Assembly: GCF_017963645.1 (NCBI RefSeq)
Contig: NZ_JAGMWN010000002.1
Coordinates: forward strand, 186,001-250,000
Direction of reading: 5' to 3'
Source: Marivibrio halodurans
GTDB lineage: Bacteria > Pseudomonadota > Alphaproteobacteria > UBA8366 > Aestuariispiraceae
DNA: 64,000 nucleotides
In this document: piece after piece, positions 1 to 7,609 of the stretch
Position numbering within the stretch: position 1 is the first letter of the stretch
How the letters are laid out: each line of letters starts with the position of its first letter
Notes under the pieces: generated by a model
Database searches by the model: none
What the model saw: the letters and a program-made list of their open reading frames with translations, nothing else
What the model was told of the DNA's origin: nothing
Translations under genes and position numbers: made by a program

Positions 1-1
1 C

Positions 2-2137
2 GTCGCGACCCTGCTCGTCGGCCTAGTCCTTACCGAGGCGGCGCGCATGGCCGACAGCCGGCGGCGCGAGATTCAGACCCGCGAGGAACTCCGTAAGCTC
101 GCCTTGGTCGCCGACCGCACGACCAACGGCGTGATCATCTCCGACCGGTTCGGCATGATCGACTGGGTCAATGAGGGCTTCACCCGAATGACCGGCTATT
201 CCCTCGACGAGGTGCGCGGCCTGAAACCCGGCGCGTTCCTGCAGGGACCGGGAACCGATCCGGAAACGCGCGCCCATATCAGCGAACAGCTTAACGCCGG
301 CCTGCCCGTGTCCACGGAAATCCTGAACTATCATAAGTCGGGGGGGGAATATTGGGTGGCCGTCGACATCCAACCCGTGGAGACGGTGGGTGAACTGACA
401 GGTTTCATCGCTATCCAGTCCGATATCACGCGTCGCAAGAAGCTGGAACTCAATCTTCTTCAGGCGGAAACGGTCGCGCGGACCGGCAATTGGGAATATG
501 ATCTGCGAACCGGCGCGGCGGTATGGTCGCGCGGTGTCTTCGAGCTGTTCGAGGTGCGCGAGGCGGATGGCGCGCTCGATTTCGATCAGGTTCTCTCCAT
601 CATCCATTCCGAGGACCGCGACCGGCTGCGCAACAAGATCACGCAGACCCGGAAGACCGGGGCGGCGTTTCGGGTCCGGGTCCGCGCCCTGGTTCACGGC
701 AGGACGGTGTGGGTCGAACTGGTCGGCGATGCGGATCGCGCCCGTGGCCAGACCCAGCGCGTCTTCGGCATCATACAGGATGTGACGATGATCGCGGAGC
801 GCGAGGAGCAATTGCTGGCCGCGCGCGAGCAGGCGGAACTCGCCAACCGCTCCAAGAGCCAGTTCCTCGCCAATATGAGCCACGAAATCCGCACCCCCAT
901 GAATGGGGTGCTCGGCATGGCTTCCTTGCTGTTGCAATCCGATCTGAGTCCGGAGCAGAAGCGTTTCGTGCGCACGATTCATGAATCGGGCACGATTTTG
1001 CTGACGACAATCAACGAGATCCTCGATTTCTCCAAGATCGAGGCGGGGCACGTCGATATCACGCCGGGCCCGTTCGACATCCGCCTCCAGGTCGACAGGG
1101 TCCGGGATCTGTTCATGGTCCAAGCGAGCGAGAAGGGGCTGACCTTCTCCGTCGAGGTCGCTGACGACGTGCCGCGCGCCTTGGTGGGCGACGGCGATCG
1201 TATCCATCAGATCCTGGTCAATCTGCTCGGCAATGCGATCAAGTTCACGGCCGAGGGCGTCGTTCAGCTTTCCGTTTCCGTCGAACGGGAGCGATTGGAC
1301 CAAGCCGCCGGCGATGCGACGCATGTCGTGCGTTTCGACGTGGCCGATACCGGGATCGGGATTGAATCGGAGGCGTGTGAACGACTCTTCTCCAGCTTCA
1401 CCCAGGCGGACAGCAGCATCGCCCGGCGTTATGGCGGCACGGGGCTTGGTCTCGCCATCTCGCGCCATCTGTGTAGCTTGATGGACGGGACGATCGAGGT
1501 CGAGAGCGCGCCGGGCAAGGGCAGTGTCTTCACGCTTCGATTACCGCTCCGCGAGACCGCCGGGACGGGCGGGAACCGGACGGAGGCATGGGGCTCGCCC
1601 ATGGATGTGGGATCGCTCTCCATCCTGCTGGCCGAGGATAATGAGGTGAATCAACTCGTCGTCGGCGCGATGCTCTCCGCGCTGGGTCATCGCTATGAGG
1701 TCGCGAACAACGGCGCGGAAGCGATCCGGGCCTTGCGCGGCGCACGCTATGATCTCGTCCTGATGGATGTCCATATGCCGGAGGTCGACGGCGTGACGGC
1801 GGTGAAATCGATCCGGGCCTCCGATATGGATCAGCGCGACATTCCCGTGATCGCCTTGACCGCGGACGCTCTGGACGGCCGTCGGGAGCATTATCTCTCG
1901 CTCGGCATGAATGACTATCTGACCAAGCCGATCGATATGCGCGCGCTGGCCGCCGCGCTTCGCCGCGCGGTGCCGGGGCGCCGGCCGGCCGTCCTTCGCG
2001 AGCCGGTCTCCACCGCGCTGCGGCCGGGCCGCGTCCGTGGGCGGTCCGGTGCCGGCCATGACGCGGCACCTGGAAGCGTCATGGCGGACATGGCGCGGAC
2101 CGGCGATAATCAGGAGGCACGGAAGGCCGAGCGGTAA
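2..2137 (+). CDS. Hybrid sensor histidine kinase, 5'-truncated by window edge
   Basis: Membrane-linked two-component kinase with its own receiver. The first ATG in the window is at 47, but the frame stays open to base 2 and reads VATLLVGLVLTEAAR, the end of a transmembrane helix, so the true start lies upstream. Residue numbers here count from that ATG. There are two PAS domains (about 15-130 and 135-250), a HisKA domain with SHEIRTPMNG (His279), a HATPase_c domain (N box NLLGNAIKF, G boxes DTGIGI and GGTGLGL) and a C-terminal REC domain with phospho-acceptor Asp574 in LMDVHMP. The first PAS is LOV-like (PGAFLQGPGTDP), but the photoactive Cys of NCRFLQ is absent. No HPt domain follows, so phosphotransfer to a separate HPt protein is likely. 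The ligand is unknown. Confidence 0.93.
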   Translation, partial: VATLLVGLVLTEAARMADSRRREIQTREELRKLALVADRTTNGVIISDRFGMIDWVNEGFTRMTGYSLDEVRGLKPGAFLQGPGTDPETRAHISEQLNAGLPVSTEILNYHKSGGEYWVAVDIQPVETVGELTGFIAIQSDITRRKKLELNLLQAETVARTGNWEYDLRTGAAVWSRGVFELFEVREADGALDFDQVLSIIHSEDRDRLRNKITQTRKTGAAFRVRVRALVHGRTVWVELVGDADRARGQTQRVFGIIQDVTMIAEREEQLLAAREQAELANRSKSQFLANMSHEIRTPMNGVLGMASLLLQSDLSPEQKRFVRTIHESGTILLTTINEILDFSKIEAGHVDITPGPFDIRLQVDRVRDLFMVQASEKGLTFSVEVADDVPRALVGDGDRIHQILVNLLGNAIKFTAEGVVQLSVSVERERLDQAAGDATHVVRFDVADTGIGIESEACERLFSSFTQADSSIARRYGGTGLGLAISRHLCSLMDGTIEVESAPGKGSVFTLRLPLRETAGTGGNRTEAWGSPMDVGSLSILLAEDNEVNQLVVGAMLSALGHRYEVANNGAEAIRALRGARYDLVLMDVHMPEVDGVTAVKSIRASDMDQRDIPVIALTADALDGRREHYLSLGMNDYLTKPIDMRALAAALRRAVPGRRPAVLREPVSTALRPGRVRGRSGAGHDAAPGSVMADMARTGDNQEARKAER

Positions 2138-2152
2138 GGTCTTTCCCCTCTA

Positions 2153-2200
2153 TCCGGGTCCCCAATCCGGGTCCCCAGTCCGGGTCCCCAGTCCGGGTCA
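2153..2200. repeat. 13-bp tandem repeat, about 3.7 copies
   Basis: The unit TCCGGGTCCCCAG (first copy ending in A) recurs head to tail at 2153, 2166 and 2179, with a 9-base partial copy at 2192. It fills the gap between two convergent genes. The last partial copy contains the stop codon of the minus-strand PAS protein. Confidence 0.9.
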
Positions 2201-2809
2201 GCGTCTTTGGTCCGGAATCCCCGCGCGCGGGGGACCGGGGATGTTGCCGACGACGAACCGTGTCACACGGCCGTCCCCTCCGGCTAGGGGCAGGATCAGG
2301 CGACGCCAGCTCGCGACCATAACCGATTGGGGGGGCGCGTGCTCGGTCAGGACGGGTTCGCGCCGTGCCATGGACGCCAGATAGACGGCCCGGAAAAAAG
2401 CCGCGATATAGGGGTCCACGGCGGTCTCCGATAGGAGCAGGCCGGTCAGATCCCGCCCGAACCGCTCCGCGATCTCGCGCCCATAGACGCGGTATCGGAA
2501 ATCCGCGCCTTCGTTCACGACGTCAAGCAACATGACATAGGGCAGGGTGGCCGACACCTCCAGCGGATCGAACTCCATCTGCGCGGGCAGGTCCAACCCG
2601 TCCCGCCGCCGCGAATCCCGCAAGCTGGTCCAGTAGGTGAAAAGGGTATCCAGATTTGGATTCCGCAATTGGCCTACCGCCGGCTCGAAGTCGATCACCG
2701 GCCTGGGCGCGTTGAATTCGCGGAAATAATCGATGGTTCGATCCGCTCGTCCTTCCGTCAACTCACGCGTCATCGCGTCAAGCATGTCCTCGAGAGGAAG
2801 CCGCGCCAT
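2198..2809 (-). CDS. PAS_5-type domain protein
   Basis: A 203-residue soluble protein resembling the PAS_5 family of alphaproteobacteria. The landmarks are LDTLFTYWTSLRDSRR, a hydrophobic LPYVMLLDVV strand, FRYRVYGREIAERFGRDLTG and a final RLILPLAGGDGRVTRFVVG strand, a typical PAS alpha/beta pattern. No output domain is attached, so it may act as a small sensory or partner protein. It is convergent with the histidine kinase and separated from it only by a tandem repeat, so a functional link cannot be inferred from an operon. The ligand is not predictable. Confidence 0.8.
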   Translation of the reverse strand: MARLPLEDMLDAMTRELTEGRADRTIDYFREFNAPRPVIDFEPAVGQLRNPNLDTLFTYWTSLRDSRRRDGLDLPAQMEFDPLEVSATLPYVMLLDVVNEGADFRYRVYGREIAERFGRDLTGLLLSETAVDPYIAAFFRAVYLASMARREPVLTEHAPPQSVMVASWRRLILPLAGGDGRVTRFVVGNIPGPPRAGIPDQRR

Positions 2810-3020
2810 CGATCAAGCCTATTCCCATGTCCGTTAATTGTTCCGTGAAAAGCGAGTGCAGCATAACGGCGCATGATAAGCGAGCATTGTTTCGCCTCGT
2901 CGGCGGGTTGCCGCCACTCCCCCTTTCCGGCCTGTCCGGCGCTTTCCCGTCCCGGAGTCTTCCTTCGGGAACAAGGAAGGCGACGGGGATGATTGCACCA
3001 TGGGCGTGGTATTGTTAAAA

Positions 3021-3039
3021 GCAAATAAGAATTATTCGC
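3021..3039 (+). promoter_or_regulatory. Fur-box-like palindrome upstream of fecI-type gene 1
   Basis: GCAAATAAGAATTATTCGC is a 19-bp near-perfect inverted repeat (arms GCAAATAA and TTATTCGC, 7 of 8 matching) inside an AT-rich patch in otherwise GC-rich DNA. Its size, AT-rich core and position 36 bases before the sigma-factor start fit an alphaproteobacterial Fur operator. Iron control is inferred; a sharp sigma-70 promoter could not be assigned. Confidence 0.6.
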
Positions 3040-3075
3040 ATCTAAATTCCTGCTCAAGGCACGGATCGGCAGCCG

Positions 3076-3612
3076 GTGCAACGAACGCGCATCACATTGG
3101 CCTTGTTTTCCCGGCACAGGGCCGCGCTTATCGACTATGCCCAACGCATTCTCGGCAATCGGGAGGGGGCGGAGGACGTGGTTCAGGATGCGTGGCTTCG
3201 CGTCGCGCATGCCGATGGGTCGTCGACCGGCGCCATGGTCGACCGACCGCTCGGCTATCTCTATCGTGTCGTGCGCAATCGGGCGATCGACATGCGCCGC
3301 CGCGATATGGAGCGCGCGCCCTCCACTGCCCCGGCCCAGGCCGGATCGGCCGACCCGTCGCCGGAGGCCGTGGCCGCGGACCGTCAGGCGTTGGCGGTGA
3401 TGTCGGCCGCCCTCGACGAGTTGCCGGCGCGTACGCGCCGTGCCGTTCTCTTGCATCGCGTGGACGGAATGCGCATGGTTGAAATCGCGCGCGAACTCGA
3501 CCTTTCCGTCGCATCGGTTCATGGCTTGATCCATGATGGTCTTGCCCATTGCCGAGATCGGTTGAGGCGCGAAGGCGTTCTGCCACAGTCGATCGATGGG
3601 GACGGGCGATAG
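3076..3612 (+). CDS. FecI-type ECF RNA polymerase sigma factor (system 1)
   Basis: A 178-residue ECF sigma of the iron-uptake (FecI) group. Region 2 reads LIDYAQRILGNREGAEDVVQDAWLRVA and continues to YLYRVVRNRAIDMRRR. Region 4 reads LDELPARTRRAVLLHRVDGMRMVEIARELDLSVASVHGLIHDGLAHCRDRL. The start is GTG, chosen because FecI homologs begin a few residues before the ALF..HRAALIDYA block. A FecR-type regulator gene follows 69 bases downstream and a TonB receptor after that. The predicted role is transcription of the receptor gene after a surface signal. Regulation is probably by Fur through the palindrome at 3021-3039. Confidence 0.92.
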   Translation: MQRTRITLALFSRHRAALIDYAQRILGNREGAEDVVQDAWLRVAHADGSSTGAMVDRPLGYLYRVVRNRAIDMRRRDMERAPSTAPAQAGSADPSPEAVAADRQALAVMSAALDELPARTRRAVLLHRVDGMRMVEIARELDLSVASVHGLIHDGLAHCRDRLRREGVLPQSIDGDGR

Positions 3613-3681
3613 GGCGGGTGTGAAATATCGCCGGTCTCGTTCGTCCTAGAGGGTATGGATCATCTTCCAAAGGGAAACGCC

Positions 3682-4779
3682 ATGCACGGACAGCGCCTTT
3701 CGCGCGGTCGCGGTCCGACCGATAGGCCGGACGGGCGGGCGGTCGACGCGACGGCGCTGGATTTCGCCATCGCGCTGCGCGACGCCCCGGAAGATGAGGC
3801 CCTGGCCGAAAGGTTCGAGGCATGGTTGGCGGCGGATATGGCGCATCGGGCCGCATGGCGTGAGGTGCGAAGCCTTATGGCGCTGACCGACGCGATTGGC
3901 GCCGGTCGGTGGGCGGCGTCGCCCGACCCTTCGCCCGACGCCGGTTTCGCGCCGGAAACCGGGTCGGCGTCCGGGCGTTCGGGCCGGCCACGGGCGGCGC
4001 GATGGCGCGGCGGCCGGGTATCGCGGCCGCGACGCGTGACGGCGGGCCTGTGCGCGGCGGCCGTCATCATGATGCTGGCGGTTGTCATCGGAACGGGCGT
4101 GCGGGGGCCGGAGGCGGATTACGCGACCGGCATGGGGGAACGGCGCGCCGTCTCCCTGCCCGATGGTTCGCGACTCGATCTCTCGGCGGAGAGCGCGGTC
4201 GCCCTTTCCTTCGACGCGGAACGGCGTGTCGTCGATCTGATCGACGGCGCGGTCTTCGCGACCGTCGTGCCGGATCCGACACGGCCCTTCACCATACGTG
4301 CCGGCGCGCTCGAGGGCACGGCGGTCGGCACGGCCTTCGAGGTGCGACGGCTCGACGATGGCGCGCGCCTCGCGGTTGCCGAGGGGGTGGTGCGTGTCGA
4401 CCGGCCCGGTACTTCCGTTTCGAACACCGATACCGACCCCGTGCCCGGCACGGTGCGGCTCGTCGCGGGCGAATGGGCGCGCGTCGACGCCGATGCGACA
4501 CGCGCTCTCGCGCGCGGCCGCCAGTCCGCGGCAAGCGTCGCCAGTTGGCGCGAGGGCGTGCTCAGCGTCACGGATTGGCCCGTCGCGGATGTGGTCGATG
4601 CGATCCGCGACCAGTTTCCGGGAACCATCCTGGTGCTCGGGTCGGCGGCGACGGGGACCCATGTCACCGGCGTCTACGACCTCTCCCAACCGTTGCGGGC
4701 CCTGCGCGCGGTGGCGCATCCGCATGGCTTCGTCGTCCGGCCCTTCGGGGATTGGCTGATCGTCCTCTCGCCGGTTTGA
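3682..4779 (+). CDS. FecR-type anti-sigma/signal transducer (system 1)
   Basis: A 365-residue inner-membrane regulator that should hold or activate the adjacent sigma factor and contact the receptor STN domain in the periplasm. The N-terminal FecR_N-like segment reads LDFAIALRDAPEDEALAERFEAWLA. It is followed by an Arg-rich stretch and one membrane segment (AGLCAAAVIMMLAVVIG). The FecR domain has DYATGMGERRAVSLPDGSRLDL and GTAVGTAFEVRRLDDGARLAVAEGVVRV, and the C-terminal lobe has VTGVYDLSQPLRALRAV. An in-frame ATG at 3655 exists. I prefer 3682 because AGGGA sits 6 bases before it. Confidence 0.9.
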   Translation: MHGQRLSRGRGPTDRPDGRAVDATALDFAIALRDAPEDEALAERFEAWLAADMAHRAAWREVRSLMALTDAIGAGRWAASPDPSPDAGFAPETGSASGRSGRPRAARWRGGRVSRPRRVTAGLCAAAVIMMLAVVIGTGVRGPEADYATGMGERRAVSLPDGSRLDLSAESAVALSFDAERRVVDLIDGAVFATVVPDPTRPFTIRAGALEGTAVGTAFEVRRLDDGARLAVAEGVVRVDRPGTSVSNTDTDPVPGTVRLVAGEWARVDADATRALARGRQSAASVASWREGVLSVTDWPVADVVDAIRDQFPGTILVLGSAATGTHVTGVYDLSQPLRALRAVAHPHGFVVRPFGDWLIVLSPV

Positions 4780-4818
4780 GGGCGCGAGGGCCGCGCAATT
4801 CCGCGGAAGGGGCCGGTG

Positions 4819-4854
4819 CGGAACTTTTTCTGAAATCCGGGGATACCCAGCCGT
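4819..4854 (+). promoter_or_regulatory. Putative FecI-type ECF promoter of receptor gene 1
   Basis: CGGAACTTTTTCTG (4819-4832) is followed by AAAT and, 15 bases later, CGT (4852-4854), about 93 bases before the preferred receptor start. The same 14-mer, RAAT and 15-base spacing to CGT occur upstream of the second receptor gene on the other strand (36906-36941). Conservation at two paralogous receptor genes argues for an ECF sigma target. Assignment to the FecI-type sigmas is inference. Confidence 0.65.
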
Positions 4855-4889
4855 CCTAGGAGTCGGACGCGATCATGACGGTCGCGGCG

Positions 4890-4910
4890 CGCCCACTCTC
4901 GGGGTGGGCG
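4890..4910 (+). promoter_or_regulatory. Hairpin in the leader of receptor gene 1
   Basis: Arms CGCCCAC (4890-4896) and GTGGGCG (4904-4910) are perfectly complementary with a 7-base loop. The hairpin lies between the putative ECF promoter and the receptor start. There is no T-run, so it is more likely a leader structure than a terminator. Confidence 0.4.
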
Positions 4911-4947
4911 TCGGTTTCGGTCACGGATGAGTGGAGAAGGGGAAGTC

Positions 4948-4977
4948 ATGCTCAGCACTGGCATGCTCAGCACTGGG
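4948..4977 (+). repeat. 15-bp tandem duplication of the receptor start region
   Basis: ATGCTCAGCACTGGC is followed directly by ATGCTCAGCACTGGG, one mismatch in 15 bases. This gives two in-frame ATG codons five codons apart and the peptide MLSTGMLSTG. Confidence 0.9.
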
Positions 4978-7476
4978 AGGAACGCGCGGACGGTGGGCCA
5001 AGCGCCGCGCCGGGAGGCACCGCGCCGTCGGCTTGTCGAGGCGGGCTGGATCGTGCCGGCGGCGTTCTTGGTGGCGTCGATGGCGTCGCCCGCCGTGCTG
5101 GCCGAACCGGCGAACATCGAAATGGCGAGAGCCGCGCAACTCGCGCAAGCGTCCGAGGAGAGCGTCGATTTCGCGATTCCCAGCCAAGCGCTGAGCGAGG
5201 CGCTGACCGCCTTCGGTCGTCAGGCCGGCCTGCAGGTCACGGTCGAGTCGGAGCTTCCGGCCGGGCGCACGGCGCCCGCGGTCAACGGGACGATGACGCC
5301 GAGCGCGGCGTTGCGGATGCTTCTTTCCGGAAGCGGCCTGACCTGGGCGTTCCTGGATGACGACACGGTCGCCCTGCGCCGGGTCGAGGCGGGGAACGAT
5401 CAGATGGTCCTGGACCCGATCATGGTCGAAGGCAGCGGCACGCCCGCGACCGGCGATATCGGCCGTCAACTGGCCCCCTATGCCGGTGGGCAAGTCGCGC
5501 GCGGCGGGCGCAGCGGTATCCTGGGGAACCAGGACATGATGGACGCGCCCTTCAACGTCACGGCCTATACCGAGGATACGATCCGCCTGCAGCAGGCCGA
5601 GACGATCGGCGACGTGATGGAGAACGACCCCTCCGTGCGTACCGGCTACGGCTTCGGCAATTTCTCCGAACGCTTCCGGATTCGCGGCTTCGACGTCTAT
5701 GGCGAGGATGTGTCGGTCGACGGCCTCTATGGCAACGCGCCGCGCCAGCTCGTGTCCATGGAAATGTATGAGCGCGTCGAGGTGACGAAGGGCGCGAATG
5801 CCTTCCTGAACGGTGTCGGCCCTGGAAACAGCGGCGTCGGCGGCGGCATCAATCTCGTCCCGAAGCGCGCGGGCGACGAGCCCCTGACCCGCCTGTCCGG
5901 CGATCTGGCGAACAATGCGCGGGCCGGCGCCCATGTCGATTTCGGGCGGCGCTTCGGCAAGAACGATGTCTTCGGCCTGCGTGTCAACGTCGCCCATCGC
6001 GACGGTGAAACCTCGATCGAGGATGAGGAGCGCCGGATGAGCCTCGGCTCCGCCGCCTTCGATTATCGTGGCGAGGATACCCGCGTCACCCTCGACATCG
6101 CCGCCCAGGAACATCGCATCGACCAGGGACGCCCGATGGTGCAGGTCGGCACGTCGCTGGTACCCGACGCCCCCGACGCGGAAACCAACTACGGCCGGGA
6201 TTGGAGCTATGCCGAGATGGACGATCGTTACGTCCAGGCCCGGGTGGAACATGATCTGTTCGATCGGTGGACGGCGCATCTCGCCGCCGGTCTGCGCAAT
6301 ATGGAGGAGGACGGCGACTACGCCACCCCGACCATCAATAATCTGTCCGGCACGGCGACGGTCGGCCGGATGGCGGTCCCGCGCGAGGATTCGAACCGCA
6401 GCATCGATGCCGGTATTCGCGGTGCCTTCGAAACCGGGCCGGTCGGCCACGAACTGACCTTCGGCGCCAATCGCCTGGAGACGGAGAACCGGAACTCCTA
6501 CGACCTCGCGCTGACCAACGCGACGATCAATATCTACGATCCGCGACAGACGGCGCGGCCGGGGCCCGGCCTCGTCGCCGGCAGCCTGACCGACCCGCCG
6601 CTGGTTTCGGAAAGCGAGCTTCAGAGCACCTATATCGGCGATACGCTCTCGATCATGGACGACATGGCCTCCCTGACGGTCGGCCTGCGCAACCAGGAGA
6701 TCGAGGTGCGCGGTTATAACCGCACGACCCAGGCCCAGACGTCGTATTATTCCGAGAGCGCGCTGACCCCGGCCGTCGGCCTCGTGGTGCGGCCGACGGA
6801 GCAGTTCTCCCTCTACGGCAACTATATCGAGGCGCTGGAGCAGGGACCGACCGCGCCGAGCACCGCGACAAATGCCGGCGAAATCTTCGCGCCCCATATC
6901 TCGGAGCAGTTCGAGATCGGCACGAAGCTCGATTTCGGAACTATCGGGGGATCGCTGGCGCTGTTCCAGATCAGCAAGCCGAGCGGCCTGACCGACCCGG
7001 CGACCAATCTTTATAGCGTCGACGGCGAGCAGCGCCATCGCGGTGTCGAACTGACACTGTTCGGCGAGCCGGTGGAGGGAACGCGCCTGATCGGTGGCGT
7101 CGCCTATACCCGGGCCGAACTGGTCGCGACGGCGGGTGGCGCCAATGACGGCAATGATGCGGTCGGCGTGCCGGACCTTCAGGCCAATCTGGGCGTGGAA
7201 TATGACCTGCCCTTCCTGGACCGGGCGACGATCGGCGCGCGTGCCCTCTATACCGCGCCGCAATATCTCGACGCGGCCAATAGCCAGGAGGTTCCGTCCT
7301 GGGCGCGGCTCGATCTCGCCGCGCGCATGACGCGGACGATCGACGACCGGGACGTGCTCTTCAACCTGTCGGTGGAGAATGTGACGAACGAGGCTTATTG
7401 GGCCTCGGCCGCCGGGGGGTATCTGACCCAGGGCGCGCCGGTGACCGGCAAGTTCTCGGTCTCGATGGATTTTTAA
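4948..7476 (+). CDS. TonB-dependent siderophore receptor with STN signalling domain (system 1)
   Basis: A FecA/FpvA-type outer-membrane transporter of 842 residues. It has a signal peptide, then an STN domain beginning VDFAIPSQALSEALTAFGRQAGLQVTVES and ending near DDDTVALRR. A TonB-box-like LDPIMVEG follows, then a plug with YERVEVTKGANAFLNGVGPGNSGVGGGINLVPKRA, and a 22-strand-type barrel ending in KFSVSMDF with a terminal aromatic. The STN domain should signal to the adjacent FecR protein. An upstream in-frame ATG at 4927 exists. I prefer 4948 because an AAGGGGA-type ribosome site precedes it. The first ten codons encode MLSTGMLSTG from a 15-bp duplication of the start region. The cognate siderophore is not identifiable. 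Confidence 0.93.
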   Translation: MLSTGMLSTGRNARTVGQAPRREAPRRRLVEAGWIVPAAFLVASMASPAVLAEPANIEMARAAQLAQASEESVDFAIPSQALSEALTAFGRQAGLQVTVESELPAGRTAPAVNGTMTPSAALRMLLSGSGLTWAFLDDDTVALRRVEAGNDQMVLDPIMVEGSGTPATGDIGRQLAPYAGGQVARGGRSGILGNQDMMDAPFNVTAYTEDTIRLQQAETIGDVMENDPSVRTGYGFGNFSERFRIRGFDVYGEDVSVDGLYGNAPRQLVSMEMYERVEVTKGANAFLNGVGPGNSGVGGGINLVPKRAGDEPLTRLSGDLANNARAGAHVDFGRRFGKNDVFGLRVNVAHRDGETSIEDEERRMSLGSAAFDYRGEDTRVTLDIAAQEHRIDQGRPMVQVGTSLVPDAPDAETNYGRDWSYAEMDDRYVQARVEHDLFDRWTAHLAAGLRNMEEDGDYATPTINNLSGTATVGRMAVPREDSNRSIDAGIRGAFETGPVGHELTFGANRLETENRNSYDLALTNATINIYDPRQTARPGPGLVAGSLTDPPLVSESELQSTYIGDTLSIMDDMASLTVGLRNQEIEVRGYNRTTQAQTSYYSESALTPAVGLVVRPTEQFSLYGNYIEALEQGPTAPSTATNAGEIFAPHISEQFEIGTKLDFGTIGGSLALFQISKPSGLTDPATNLYSVDGEQRHRGVELTLFGEPVEGTRLIGGVAYTRAELVATAGGANDGNDAVGVPDLQANLGVEYDLPFLDRATIGARALYTAPQYLDAANSQEVPSWARLDLAARMTRTIDDRDVLFNLSVENVTNEAYWASAAGGYLTQGAPVTGKFSVSMDF

Positions 7477-7489
7477 TCGAAGCTCACGA

Positions 7490-7568
7490 CCCGCGCGTCA
7501 TTGCGCGGGACCGGAAGATCTTTGGGGAGGCGAAGCCGGCGTATCGCGCCGCGCGGTCGCCTCCCCAA
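7490..7568 (+). terminator. Two inverted repeats between receptor and PepSY genes
   Basis: Hairpin one has arms CCCGCGC (7490-7496) and GCGCGGG (7503-7509). Hairpin two has perfect 12-bp arms TTGGGGAGGCGA (7522-7533) and TCGCCTCCCCAA (7557-7568) around a 23-base loop. Neither ends in a T-run. Their place after an abundant outer-membrane protein gene suggests mRNA stabilisation or partial termination before the PepSY gene. Confidence 0.55.
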
Positions 7569-7609
7569 TCGTCGTAAGGGCCGGTGGGCCGTAAGACGGA
7601 GGAGAAGGC

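Noticed and set aside
4921-7263. Minus-strand open frame of 780 codons
   Set aside because: Antisense to the TonB receptor with recognisable plug and STN motifs; composition is Arg/Gly/His-rich junk typical of shadows.
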